NCBI RefSeq assembly: GCF_028471945.1 | Contig: NZ_CP110128.1 | Location: forward strand, 4,638,501 to 4,702,500 | Length of the DNA: 64,000 nucleotides | Direction of reading: 5' to 3' | DNA from: Pseudomonas sp. WJP1 | GTDB lineage: Bacteria; Pseudomonadota; Gammaproteobacteria; Pseudomonadales; Pseudomonadaceae | Shown here: positions 1 through 8,817 of the stretch, piece by piece | How positions within the stretch are numbered: position 1 is the first letter of the stretch | Layout: each line of letters begins with the position of its first letter | Program-made: the position numbers and the translations under genes | The notes under the pieces: generated by a model | The model's input: the letters and a program-made list of their open reading frames with translations, nothing else | What the model was told of the DNA's origin: nothing | The model's database searches: none

Positions 1-1251
1 GTGGAAGTGGCATTGGCCCGCGCCGAAGCGCGCTGTGGCGTAATCCCGAGCCAGGCCGCCGAACAGATCGCTGAACTTGCAACCTATGCCTCCCTCGACC
101 TGTCGCTGATGCAGCACGAAACCGAAATCGTCGGTTACCCGATCCTGCCGTTGGTTGAACAACTGTCGAAAACCTGTGGCGAAGCCGGGCGCTATGTCCA
201 TTGGGGTGCTACCACCCAGGACATCATGGACACCGCCGTCGTCCTGCAAGTGCGCGCGGCACTGCAACTGGTCGAGCGTGACATCCAGGCCGTACGTGGC
301 TTGCTGGCCGATCTTGCCAAGCGCTATCGCGACACGCCGATGGCTGGCCGTACCCACCTGCAACATGCCCTGCCCATCACCTTCGGCTACAAATGTGCGG
401 TGTGGTTGAGCATGTTCGACCGCCACGCCGAACGCCTGGTGGAGCTGCGTCCGCGGGTGGAAATCGGTCAGTTCGCCGGCGCCGCAGGCACACTGGCGTC
501 ACTGGGTGACAAAGGCCTGGAAGTCCAGGAAGCGTTGATGGCCGAACTGGGCCTGGGCGTGCCGCAAGCCACGTGGCATGTCGCCCGTGACGGCCTGGCG
601 GAAACCCTGAACTTCCTCGGACTGGTCACCGGCTCCCTGGGCAAAGTCGCCCTGGACGTCATGATGATGATGACCAGCGAGCTGGGCGAAGTGTACGAAC
701 CGTTCGTCAAGGGACGGGGTGCCAGCAGTACCATGCCGCAGAAACGCAACCCGATTTCCTGTGAGTTGATGTACGCCGCAGCCAAAGGTGTGCGCCAGCA
801 CGCGGGCCTGATGCTCGATGCAATGATTCAGGACTTCGAACGCTCGACCGGCCCTTGGCAAGCCGAATGGATCGCCATTCCTGAAGCGTTCGCCTTGAGC
901 GCCGCCTCGCTCGGCCAAGCCAAATTCATGCTCGCAGGCCTGGAAGTACGCACCGAGCGCATGCGCAAGAACCTTGATATGACCCAGGGCCTGATCGTGG
1001 CTGAAGCGGTGATGATGGGCCTGGCACCGGCCCTGGGCCGTCAGGTTGCGCATGACGTGGTGTATGCCGCCTGCCGCCTGGCGAACGATGAAGGCACCAG
1101 CCTGCTCGATGCGTTGCTCGCTCAGGGTGAAGCCACGGCGCAACTGGATATCGAGGAACTCAAGCGCCTTACCGACCCGTCCAACTATCTGGGTCTTGCC
1201 CCGCAAATGGTGGATATCGCCCTGTCTCGCGAGGGCTCCGTCAAGCGCTAA
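1..1251 (+). CDS. class-II fumarase/adenylosuccinate lyase superfamily enzyme (5' partial)
   Basis: A beta-elimination lyase or cycloisomerase of the fumarase/aspartase/adenylosuccinate lyase superfamily, cytosolic and normally a homotetramer. The signature loop SSTMPQKRNPISCE lies near residue 240 and the upstream catalytic segment GRTHLQHALP near residue 117. The frame is open from base 1 (GTG) and only about 416 residues are present, against about 450 in relatives, so some 30-40 N-terminal residues probably lie outside the window. The closest look is 3-carboxy-cis,cis-muconate cycloisomerase (PcaB-like), but the downstream C4-dicarboxylate symporter fits equally well a lyase that releases fumarate from an N-substituted aspartate. 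Family is certain, substrate is not. Confidence 0.88.
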   Translation: MEVALARAEARCGVIPSQAAEQIAELATYASLDLSLMQHETEIVGYPILPLVEQLSKTCGEAGRYVHWGATTQDIMDTAVVLQVRAALQLVERDIQAVRGLLADLAKRYRDTPMAGRTHLQHALPITFGYKCAVWLSMFDRHAERLVELRPRVEIGQFAGAAGTLASLGDKGLEVQEALMAELGLGVPQATWHVARDGLAETLNFLGLVTGSLGKVALDVMMMMTSELGEVYEPFVKGRGASSTMPQKRNPISCELMYAAAKGVRQHAGLMLDAMIQDFERSTGPWQAEWIAIPEAFALSAASLGQAKFMLAGLEVRTERMRKNLDMTQGLIVAEAVMMGLAPALGRQVAHDVVYAACRLANDEGTSLLDALLAQGEATAQLDIEELKRLTDPSNYLGLAPQMVDIALSREGSVKR

Positions 1252-1258
1252 TCCCACG

Positions 1259-1281
1259 GGGCTCGGCCATGGGTCGAGCCC
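1259..1281 (+). other. intergenic hairpin between lyase and symporter genes
   Basis: Arms GGGCTCG and CGAGCCC enclose a 9-nt spacer just after the lyase stop codon. No T-tract follows, so it is more likely an mRNA-stabilising or partial attenuating hairpin inside an operon than a full terminator. Confidence 0.4.
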
Positions 1282-1323
1282 TTCTGCACTTTGCTCGCCA
1301 ATAAAAACAACGAGATCGCAGAC

Positions 1324-2625
1324 ATGACCACTGTTAACAAAAAGCCGTTCTACAAAGACCTGACCTTTCAAGTCATCGCCGCCATGGTGCTGGGCATTGC
1401 CTTCGGCTTCCTGGCCCCGGAGTTGGCTGCCAAATTCAAGATTCTCGGCGATATCTTTCTCAAGCTGATCAAGACGGCCGTTGCACCCCTGGTGTTTTTC
1501 ACCGTAGTCCATGGCATCGCCTCGGCTGGCGACATCAAGCGGGTCGGCAAGGTCGGCTTGCGTGCACTGATCTATTTCGAGATCGTCTCGACCATTGCCC
1601 TGGCCATCGGCCTGCTGTGGGGCAACCTGCTGAACATCGGCTCGGGCATGCATGACGCACACCCCAGCAGCGCCACCGCCGCAGCCGCCAGTGCAGCCGT
1701 CGCCAAGGGCCACGCGCCGGCGTCGACCATGGATTTCATCTACGGGATTTTTCCGGACAACTTCGTCGGCGCCTTCGCCGGTGGCCAGTTGCTGCAAGTG
1801 CTGGTGATCTCGGTACTGTTCGGTTTTGCCTTGCTGGCCCTCAAGCCCGAGCGCCGCAGCGTGATCGAGGACGGCTTGAGCCGGGTCTCCGAATGCTTCT
1901 TCGAGTTCATCAACCTGATCATGAAGTTCGCCCCGCTTGGCGCCTTCGGCTCGGTGGCCTACGCCGTCGGCAGCAATGGCAGCGCCGTGCTGATGTCGCT
2001 GGCCAACCTGGTGCTGATGTTCTACGTCTGCGTCGCCTTCTTCATCTTCGTGGTGCTGGGCGCGGTCTGCCGCATTTCAGGCTTCAGCCTGTGGCGCTTC
2101 CTCAAGTACATCAAGGATGAGATCTTCATCGTACTCGGCACCGCCTCCTCGGAAAGCGCCCTGCCACGCCTGCTGCAAAAACTGGAGAAATTCGGCTGCT
2201 CCAAGCAGAGCGTCGGCCTGGTCCTGCCGACCGGTTATGCCTTCAACCTGGACGGCACCTCCATCTACATGTCGCTCTGCGTGCTGTTCATCGCCAATGC
2301 CTACGGCGTACCGATGAGCTGGGAGCAACAGTTGGGCACCATCGCCATCATGCTGGTGACGTCCAAAGGCGCGGCAGCCGTCTCCGGTGGCAGTTTCGTG
2401 GTGTTCGCCGCCACGGTGACCGCCATTGGCGTATTGCCGGTGGAAGGCCTCGCCCTGCTGTTTGGCGTGTACCGTTTCATGTCCATGGCCATCGCCACCT
2501 GCAACACCATCGGCAACAGCGTGGCGACGGTGGTGGTTTCCAAATGGTCGGGGGAATTCACCGAGCAGACTGCCAAGGCTGAATACAACCGGGTGTTTGG
2601 GCGGAATCTGGAGGCTGCGCTTTAA
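1324..2625 (+). CDS. dicarboxylate/amino acid:cation symporter (DctA/GltP family)
   Basis: Inner-membrane secondary transporter of the DAACS family, expected to import C4-dicarboxylates or acidic amino acids with Na+ or H+. The 433-residue product begins MTTVNKKPFYKDL and has the usual hydrophobic segments. The family motifs are TASSESALPRLL (around residue 275) and the substrate-site stretch PTGYAFNLDGTSIYMSL (around residue 305). The ATG at 1324 is preferred over an in-frame upstream start at 1291 because the protein then begins where the family does. It follows the lyase by about 70 bp on the same strand, so it probably feeds or drains that enzyme's substrate. A strong terminator follows. 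Confidence 0.93.
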   Translation: MTTVNKKPFYKDLTFQVIAAMVLGIAFGFLAPELAAKFKILGDIFLKLIKTAVAPLVFFTVVHGIASAGDIKRVGKVGLRALIYFEIVSTIALAIGLLWGNLLNIGSGMHDAHPSSATAAAASAAVAKGHAPASTMDFIYGIFPDNFVGAFAGGQLLQVLVISVLFGFALLALKPERRSVIEDGLSRVSECFFEFINLIMKFAPLGAFGSVAYAVGSNGSAVLMSLANLVLMFYVCVAFFIFVVLGAVCRISGFSLWRFLKYIKDEIFIVLGTASSESALPRLLQKLEKFGCSKQSVGLVLPTGYAFNLDGTSIYMSLCVLFIANAYGVPMSWEQQLGTIAIMLVTSKGAAAVSGGSFVVFAATVTAIGVLPVEGLALLFGVYRFMSMAIATCNTIGNSVATVVVSKWSGEFTEQTAKAEYNRVFGRNLEAAL

Positions 2626-2688
2626 TCGATCGATGGTCTGTCGATGGGAAGTGAAATCTTCCTGGAATGGTTGAAACACGCTGACTGT

Positions 2689-2715
2689 AAAGGGCCCTCA
2701 AAGGGCCCTTTATTT
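2689..2715 (+). terminator. rho-independent terminator after symporter
   Basis: Perfect 9-bp stem AAAGGGCCC/GGGCCCTTT with a 5-nt loop, followed by TATTTG. It ends the lyase-symporter unit. Confidence 0.85.
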
Positions 2716-2792
2716 GCTAAAAAACGAAGGTAAGACTACATAAATCTTTCCCCCCGTTCCTGTAGTCAGGCGAATTAGCTGGAGGCGTTGCA

Positions 2793-3347
2793 ATGACAAC
2801 AATCGATGTGAAATCCCGATTCGAAGCAAAGCTCCTTCGTCCGGCAAAGCCTGGCGGTGATACGCCGTGGGCGTTCGTGGTACTGCCAAGAGACGTGAGT
2901 GAACAGCTTCCGAGGCGAGGAAGGACGACCGTTGACGGCACAATCAATGGGCACCCTTTCCAGGCAACCCTTGAGCCGGATGGCAAGCTGAGCCATTGGC
3001 TGCAGGTCGGTCGCGAGTTGCTCGAAGCCGCAGGCGCGGCCGTTGGGGATGTCGTTACGCTAGAGCTGACACCTGTGAAGAAGGAACCTGAGCCTGACAT
3101 CCCAGCCGATTTTCAGGAGGTACTGGCAGCCACGCCTGAGGCTCATGAAGTCTGGAAGAATACGACGACCCTCGCACGGGTAGACTGGATACACTGGATT
3201 ACTTCAGCCAAGCAACTCAAGACGCGCGCAAAACGTATTGGTGATGCCTGCGATATGCTTGCGTCCGGTAAGAAGCAGGTTTGCTGTTTCGACCAGTCCG
3301 GCTACTACAGCAAGGCCTTCCGGGCGCCCGAGGCAGAAGATTTTTAA
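2793..3347 (+). CDS. YdeI/OmpD-associated family protein with DUF1905 domain
   Basis: A 184-residue cytosolic protein. Residues 1-95 form a DUF1905 beta-barrel-like domain (FEAKLLRP, WAFVVLP, INGHPFQATLEPDG). Residues 105-184 carry the YdeI/OmpD-associated C-terminal helical domain with W-H-WI-AK-TR-KRI and the CCFDQSGYYSKAF ending. Homologues are annotated as bacteriocin-protection or OmpD-associated proteins, but the biochemical role is not established. The preceding GGAGGCGTTGCA is a good ribosome-binding site for ATG 2793. It is a stand-alone gene. Confidence 0.85.
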   Translation: MTTIDVKSRFEAKLLRPAKPGGDTPWAFVVLPRDVSEQLPRRGRTTVDGTINGHPFQATLEPDGKLSHWLQVGRELLEAAGAAVGDVVTLELTPVKKEPEPDIPADFQEVLAATPEAHEVWKNTTTLARVDWIHWITSAKQLKTRAKRIGDACDMLASGKKQVCCFDQSGYYSKAFRAPEAEDF

Positions 3348-3477
3348 AGGGAGCATTGCGTTGAATGCGCCTGACAAGGCGGCCAAATCGTTCGTTACGT
3401 TCACCGGGTCCGGCTAAAGACGGGCTTTTAGCTTGATTGATATGTATGTCTGCAAAGGGTTGTTTTCTACCCATCGC

Positions 3478-3505
3478 GACAGGCAGCAATCGGCCAAAAG
3501 CGGTC
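3478..3505 (+). repeat. dispersed intergenic repeat, copy 1
   Basis: Core GACAGGCAGCAATCGGCC followed by AAAAGCGGTC. The same core recurs at 5980 and 6421 on this strand and at 9113 inverted. All copies are intergenic. Confidence 0.75.
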
Positions 3506-3548
3506 ACTGGAGAGCGCCGCTTTCAGTCGATAAATGAAATGTGCAGTC

Positions 3549-5624
3549 TCAGATGTATCGGCTGTGTCGCTCAATCAGCAATTGTCTGTCGTGAAATGCC
3601 ATCCAAGGCATTAGTGAGTCGAACGCCGCATCGCGTGTTCGCGGATCAATCCAACCGTCGTCCTCGCTGATTGCCTCGAGCATGGTTCGCATTACATATT
3701 CGACCGAAGTTGGTCCGGTGATGATAGTCCCGCTCTTCATTTGCTCGACGAGGCGGGTTTTGAGTTCAGCGTGATCCCGACAAGTACCTCCTAGCCCCAG
3801 GTTTGCCGCCATGTAAGGTGCATACCCACGATCCCCCTCAAGCAAGCAGAGCAGTGTCCGATACAACCCCATACAAACGTCCAGACTAAAATGCGCCCGA
3901 CTACAACGTTCTGCGTTGTTGTAGAACCCCTGCAGTCGACTTAACGTCTGAAAGAGCCCAAGGCTGCGGAAGGCCTCTCCAAGCATCAGATGCACGCTTC
4001 GGACTTCCTTCGATATCCAGGCACTGTTCCAGGTCTCTTCGATCTGTGCCATCTCGTCTCGCGTTGCTTTTGGATGCAACCAACGCTGCGAACGCGTGAA
4101 GCGGTTTATGCAAACCCATTTCCCGATGGCGGGTAAAAGTTCGTTATGAATCCAGGTGTAGCTTTCATCACAGGCCCATGCGGCCCGGCGATCCGAGCGA
4201 CCATCAAGAAAGGATGGATCCCAAAGAATCGCTATTTCGTTCTCGCCACAAAGCTCGGGGATGCTTACACCCCAGAAAATGCCCCTGTAGCCCAACTCAC
4301 ATTGTGGCATCAGCCGATCCCGCGCCTCGTGAAAAATATGCCATTGGGTTGAGCCTTCACGTACGTCATGGTGATTTGCGAACGCGAGGATCCAGTCCCA
4401 GGCCCACCTATCCACTTTGCAGAGTGCTACCTGTGGCCCGTTCCAATTCACGACCGGAAAACCTATTGATCCCCACTCAGTCTCTTGCTGCTGCAGTGCA
4501 TTGAGGTACGCATCAGAAAGCGCATCCGAAGCCGTGATGATCTGCTTCAGAGCCTCAGGAGGAATAATGAACCGGCAATGATTGAGCTCGATGATTTCGC
4601 CAGCTTTGTCCCCAACCAGGGGACCCTTGACGAATGGCCTTGCATCAGACGACACGGGGCTTCCAGAATGTCCCAGCAAGTTCTTCAGCATCCACCTCTG
4701 GTCCAGAACCACGTCCACACCCGCAGTGTCAGGGAGTTTTAGCGAAATGATGGCAGAGCCTGGGTACTGAAACTTCCTGCCCACGGGTAGCAGCGCCGAA
4801 ATTTCGATCCAAGGCCTCCTCATGAACCAGCTTTGGTCATTGGCGTGGTAGGTAACCAGTTCCTCGTTCGCGCCTCGATCCTGCCCGATAAAGTCACGGG
4901 CCAGCTCGGATACGTGTGGCCGTGAATCTTCAAGCGCCTGAAGCAACGAATCGTGAAAAGCCACTCGACGCATCCAATCCGCCCCCCATCGCGCCGCCGC
5001 CATCTCACCGAAGAATCGACTGATCACGTCAGGAGCTGCTTGTAGCCTCTCCGATAGATGCTCGGCGGTCCAAAGATCCGCTTCGATCCCTCGGTTGGCC
5101 AGTTTTCTGCGAGCCTCAATCCACTCGTCACTTAAACCCTGCACACCACTTCGGGAAAGAACCAAGGTAAATGCCCGGGTGCTGCTGGCCCATCGCCCAG
5201 ATAGAAAACGATCCACGGTGTCCTTTAGCACGCCAGGAGTGAATCGTTTCCAGCATTTGCATTCATAGACTCGCAGTGCGTCAGGGCGCGAACGGTGGAA
5301 GGCAAACAGATCGATTCCGTCCTGAGATTTTTTTCCCTGTTTGCCCAGCACTTGGCAGCCAACCAGGTCATGGTCCTTATTAAGCAGCCACCAACAGAGC
5401 TGCTCGAATTGCTCGCCGCTCATTTCGCTGAACGAAAATGGAGATGCCCCCAATGGAGCGTGCTGCGAATTTACGGTCGTTGGAGCCAGTTCATGCAGAT
5501 GTACGCCCCATTGCTGGGGAAACATAGACGCGCCCGGTGTGTCCTGTTCCTGTGTGTCCAGCCCAGATTTTCCCCAGTCCACTTTCAAGTCCACTCCGAC
5601 AAAAACGGCTTCACTGCCTGACAC
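3549..5624 (-). CDS. Mrr-like nuclease domain protein, candidate defence gene
   Basis: A 691-residue protein that I do not recognise as a named family. Residues about 64-210 look like a PD-(D/E)XK restriction-endonuclease (Mrr_cat-type) domain: MSGEQFEQLCWWLL, then GID (D105) and ECK (E121, K123), which supply the metal-binding residues. A following segment, ADLWTAEHLSERL...VISRFFG, is typical of the linker after such domains in defence proteins. Residues 215-691 show no Walker A motif, no membrane segment and no domain I can name. The gene is isolated and antisense to its neighbours, with visibly lower G+C and repeat copies on either side, so acquisition by transfer is plausible. Nuclease function is inferred from the motifs. 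The start at 5624 has a near-consensus ribosome-binding site absent, so the true N-terminus may be internal. Confidence 0.7.
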   Translation of the reverse strand: MSGSEAVFVGVDLKVDWGKSGLDTQEQDTPGASMFPQQWGVHLHELAPTTVNSQHAPLGASPFSFSEMSGEQFEQLCWWLLNKDHDLVGCQVLGKQGKKSQDGIDLFAFHRSRPDALRVYECKCWKRFTPGVLKDTVDRFLSGRWASSTRAFTLVLSRSGVQGLSDEWIEARRKLANRGIEADLWTAEHLSERLQAAPDVISRFFGEMAAARWGADWMRRVAFHDSLLQALEDSRPHVSELARDFIGQDRGANEELVTYHANDQSWFMRRPWIEISALLPVGRKFQYPGSAIISLKLPDTAGVDVVLDQRWMLKNLLGHSGSPVSSDARPFVKGPLVGDKAGEIIELNHCRFIIPPEALKQIITASDALSDAYLNALQQQETEWGSIGFPVVNWNGPQVALCKVDRWAWDWILAFANHHDVREGSTQWHIFHEARDRLMPQCELGYRGIFWGVSIPELCGENEIAILWDPSFLDGRSDRRAAWACDESYTWIHNELLPAIGKWVCINRFTRSQRWLHPKATRDEMAQIEETWNSAWISKEVRSVHLMLGEAFRSLGLFQTLSRLQGFYNNAERCSRAHFSLDVCMGLYRTLLCLLEGDRGYAPYMAANLGLGGTCRDHAELKTRLVEQMKSGTIITGPTSVEYVMRTMLEAISEDDGWIDPRTRDAAFDSLMPWMAFHDRQLLIERHSRYI

Positions 5625-6153
5625 TTACAATGCCAGAGTCGGAGGGGATCTGCATGGGGATGATATTGGCTTGATCGCTTGGAAAGCACTCCCTTGGCTA
5701 ATCTCGAATCAGGGTTAAATGTCACTGTTCTCATACAACTTCTGCTTCAGACGCCCTCCTTCACCAAATCCGGCTTCGCCCCAAAACGGCCAATTAGCAC
5801 CAACAGAAACGGGCTGGAAGAAAGCTGCCAGATCTATATCTTTCAGGATCAAATTATTGGCTAGGCCCGGAATATGTCAGCGAGACACGCCCCTGAATTT
5901 CTAGGCAAATATGGGTGTCTGTTTTCGGCCGTTAGCTGCTCCTCGCGAAGGGCAGCTAAGGGTGAGATCTGCTCTTCACGACAGGCAACAATCGGCCAAA
6001 AGCAGTCTTCGGTTCACGAGCCTGCTCCCTCTGCGTTCAGGCTGGTTGCGCCTCCTGCTGTTGACCCGCTCGTCGAGGCTGATGACGAAAAGTTGATATG
6101 ATAGCCATTTGCCGCTAAACATTAGGATTAGGATCCAAAATACAGGTGGTGAA
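5625..6153. other. gene-poor stretch, about 530 bp
   Basis: No ORF with recognisable protein sequence on either strand. It has lower G+C than its surroundings and contains repeat copy 2 near its 3' end. It presumably holds the promoter of the minus-strand nuclease gene. Confidence 0.5.
5980..6007 (+). repeat. dispersed intergenic repeat, copy 2
   Basis: GACAGGCAACAATCGGCC followed by AAAAGCAGTC. It differs from copy 1 at two positions over 28 bp. Confidence 0.75.
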
Positions 6154-6369
6154 ATGACATCGAGATTTGTTGTCGTTCCGGCGATACCTACGGAGATGGG
6201 ATCGATCCGTAGTGGTTCCCGCTTCTACTCCAGCACGGTGCCTTCTGGCTTCAACATTTACGACAACAAGGAAAAGTGTCGCCTGCCCCTTTCATTTTTA
6301 ACGCGAGCGGAAGCAGAAACGGAATGTGAAGTGAAAAACTCCGAGCAGCTATTCAGTTCAATGTATTGA
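6154..6369 (+). CDS. small hypothetical protein (71 aa)
   Basis: Not recognised. The ATG at 6154 has AGGTGG five bases upstream and is preferred to the in-frame ATG at 6109, which has no ribosome-binding site. The product is polar, with a central FNIYDNKEKCRLPLSF stretch and two cysteines, and no signal peptide or membrane segment. It sits between repeat copies 2 and 3 in the scarred region and has no operon partner. It could be a genuine small orphan or a remnant. Confidence 0.5.
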   Translation: MTSRFVVVPAIPTEMGSIRSGSRFYSSTVPSGFNIYDNKEKCRLPLSFLTRAEAETECEVKNSEQLFSSMY

Positions 6370-6420
6370 TCGCTGCGCATTCCTCTGATTGTCCGCATTG
6401 AGTTGCTTGCAGCCCTTCGT

Positions 6421-6440
6421 GACAGGCAGCAATCGGCCGA
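6421..6440 (+). repeat. dispersed intergenic repeat, copy 3
   Basis: GACAGGCAGCAATCGGCC core identical to copy 1. The flanking sequence diverges after the core. Confidence 0.7.
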
Positions 6441-6532
6441 TTCCGTTGAAAAAGCCGGACGTGGGTTCCACGACAGAAAAGTACGCGTCTGAGATTGAAA
6501 TCCTTATCTTCTGCAGAAGTTAACGGGCTTGG

Positions 6533-6991
6533 ATTTCACGTAGCAACATGCGCACGGATCAGGCTATAGCCCAACGTGTTGGCATTGATGAGCCGCGAGA
6601 AAACTTGCTACCTGTTGACAAGCTGGCGGTCATTGGCGAGTTGCAGGGCCGCAACCACGTGGCGGGGATGGTCGGTGACGGGATAAACGCTGTACCGGCA
6701 CTGGCGAAGTCGCAGATTGGTTTTGCCATGGCTGCCTCTGGTACGGGCACCGCCATTGAAACGGCTGATGTTGCGTTGATGGACGATGACCTAAGCAAGA
6801 TTCCGCCCTTTGTTCGCCTGTCACGGCAGACCGCATCGATCCTCAAACAAAACATCAGATTCGCCCTAGGCATCAAAGCCGTGTTTCTGGTGATCACCTT
6901 GATGGGCTTGGCCACCATGTGGTTGGCGGTATTCGCCGACGGGGGAGTCAGCTTGTTGGTGGTGCTCAACGGACTTCGATTGCTGAAGTAG
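6533..6991 (+). pseudogene. remnant of heavy-metal P-type ATPase (CadA/ZntA type), C-terminal part
   Basis: Only the last ~150 residues of a P1B-type ATPase remain: the end of the P domain and the last two membrane helices (RTDQAIAQRVGIDEPRENLLP, MVGDGIN, TAIETADVALMDDDL, LLVVLNGLRLL). The rest of the ~700-residue protein is absent upstream. Key positions are eroded. The invariant GDGINDAPAL reads GDGINAVPAL, which loses the Mg-binding Asp. The upstream GDN-RT reads RSN-MRT before the first ATG. The metal-site region near the end reads ADGG where relatives have ADMG. It cannot be a functional pump. It shows that a metal-resistance locus once stood here. Confidence 0.85.
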
Positions 6992-7347
6992 TAGAGTTGG
7001 AGGTCGCGATGAAGGAGGTTTTGCGTAACGCCATAAACGAAGCGTTCCATGAGGCTGGGCTCGCTAAGAGGAGCCATAATTTTTCAGGCTGCCTACTGCT
7101 GGATTGAGCCTGCTCACATACTCACCCAGCGTATGCCGTTGGCTCATGCAAAATCTCATTGGTTCATGTTGAATCTGGGGCGGATGACGAAAGATTGGCG
7201 GGTGACTGCGGGCCAGGATCCTCGAATCGTTGCCGCGTTGTTGTTTTCCAGGATTTTGGGGCCCGTCGGCAACACGGGAAGAGCGCGCATCAGTGCATTT
7301 TCCGTCATGCCACTGTCTGCCGATCTGGAGGAACTGTTGCGCGAAGA
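6992..7347. other. gene-poor stretch after ATPase remnant
   Basis: Short ORFs are open here (for example from ATG 7010), but none has recognisable sequence or a convincing start. I treat the stretch as decayed sequence at the edge of the scarred region. Confidence 0.45.
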
Positions 7348-8817
7348 CTAGCGCAACCCACTGACTCTTCTTTCCACCACCCTGAAACTCAGGTGCACGG
7401 ATGTTCCCTTGTCTTCATGGCGGGTCAGAGTGGCTTCTCCTCCAAAACTTTCCATGATCTGCTTCACCATGATCAACCCTATACCTAGCTTGCCTTGCTT
7501 GGTGGTGTAGAAGGTCTTGAAAGCCATCATTTCCTGTTGCCGTGACATTCCATCTCCGGTGTCAGCAATTACGAGATGCAGCCATTGATGGGTGTCATCG
7601 ACACTCACCTGGACAGTTAGCTTTCCGCCCCCAGGCATCGCCTCGATGGCATTGGCGATAACGCTATTCAATACTTGAGAAAGTAACAGTGGATTACTGA
7701 TGATCCGGGGGGTTGGCTCATTGTTGAATTCGACTTGGATTCTTGATTGAGCCAGTTGTGCGCTGTAGCCGGCCAAAGTGGCCTGTACCATATTCATCGG
7801 CTCCACCAGTTCCGCCTCTCCACGAATCGGTCGCAAGCACAGCAACAATTCATGCACCCACTGCGACATCCGATCCACTTGGCTGACAATATCGTCGATG
7901 TTCTTCTTGACGGGTTGGCAATCCATTTCGTTCGCCAGTTCTGCGCTGGAGCGGATGCAGGCCAGGGGGTTGCGCAGGCTGTGAGCGACCGCGGTGGACA
8001 TCTCGACCAAGCCCACGTACGTCTTGTTGGCGACAAGTTGCGCCTCCTGTGACGCGAGCTGAATCGATGCCCGTCGAACAATCCAATACAGTCCGAAATA
8101 AAGCAGCAGACCGCCCAGCGCTGTAGACAGCCAGATGATCCAGTGGCCCCGGTTGAGTCGTTCGATCAAATCGGCTGGCTCTTTGTAAATCTCAACCACT
8201 GCCAGGGTATTCCCCAGGTCATCGACCAAGGGGATGTAGCTCTCGATGAAGAACATTTTGGGTGCGAGTAAAAACTGCTGTTCGGGCCGGAGTTCATCAG
8301 CATTGCTGTACTTGGTCGAAACCCGGTCTTTCGAGCTGAATGCCGCTTCGAGTGCCTCGTCGTTGAAGATTTTTTGCCCAATCAACTGCGGGTTGGTTGA
8401 CCACATCACCGTCCTGAGCGGGGAGTAGATGCTGATCAAAAGTGAATCGGGGAGGTGTGATAAGTGGTCGAGGAACTCCGAACGCGCCCGTTGCCGATTC
8501 AGTGCCATTTCATCCGACATCATTCCATATTGGGTGGCTGCCAAAACGTCGCCCATACGCATCCCGGACAACCCGTGGTGACGGATTTCACCCTTGGCGA
8601 TGGTCTGAATAAATTGCGCTGACAACAGGGCGTCGCGCTCCAGGCTTTCGATGACCAGGAAACGCGTCGACACGAAGCCCAGCCCAATAGCTATGGCACT
8701 GATCAGAATGAAGCTGATGATCGAAAACCAGCGCAGGAGGTTGGGTGGTTTGGTCGGCGCAATTGAGTCGACCGCTTCCCGAGGCTGACGTATGAATTGA
8801 TCTGATATTGTTTGCAT
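7348..8817 (-). CDS. membrane sensor histidine kinase (orphan)
   Basis: A 489-residue inner-membrane kinase. Membrane segments lie at about residues 30-52 and 225-247 and flank a ~170-residue periplasmic sensor domain. The DHp helix carries the H-box AVAHSLRNPL with phospho-acceptor His279. The HATPase_c domain has an N-box (LNSVIANAIEAMP, 383-395), G1 (DTGDGM, 419-424) and a glycine lid (GKLGIGLIMVKQI, 442-454). The domain style resembles NtrB/DctB-like kinases that pair with sigma-54 activators. No response regulator lies within 5 kb on either side, so its partner is elsewhere. AGGAC precedes ATG 8817. The signal is unknown. Confidence 0.9.
   Translation of the reverse strand: MQTISDQFIRQPREAVDSIAPTKPPNLLRWFSIISFILISAIAIGLGFVSTRFLVIESLERDALLSAQFIQTIAKGEIRHHGLSGMRMGDVLAATQYGMMSDEMALNRQRARSEFLDHLSHLPDSLLISIYSPLRTVMWSTNPQLIGQKIFNDEALEAAFSSKDRVSTKYSNADELRPEQQFLLAPKMFFIESYIPLVDDLGNTLAVVEIYKEPADLIERLNRGHWIIWLSTALGGLLLYFGLYWIVRRASIQLASQEAQLVANKTYVGLVEMSTAVAHSLRNPLACIRSSAELANEMDCQPVKKNIDDIVSQVDRMSQWVHELLLCLRPIRGEAELVEPMNMVQATLAGYSAQLAQSRIQVEFNNEPTPRIISNPLLLSQVLNSVIANAIEAMPGGGKLTVQVSVDDTHQWLHLVIADTGDGMSRQQEMMAFKTFYTTKQGKLGIGLIMVKQIMESFGGEATLTRHEDKGTSVHLSFRVVERRVSGLR

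Noticed and set aside
499..1797. A 432-codon minus-strand frame across the lyase-symporter junction
   Set aside because: It is antisense to two conserved genes and has no family resemblance.
7010..7107. A short ORF (MKEVLRNAINEAF...) after the ATPase remnant
   Set aside because: Only 32 codons, no recognisable family, located in decayed sequence.
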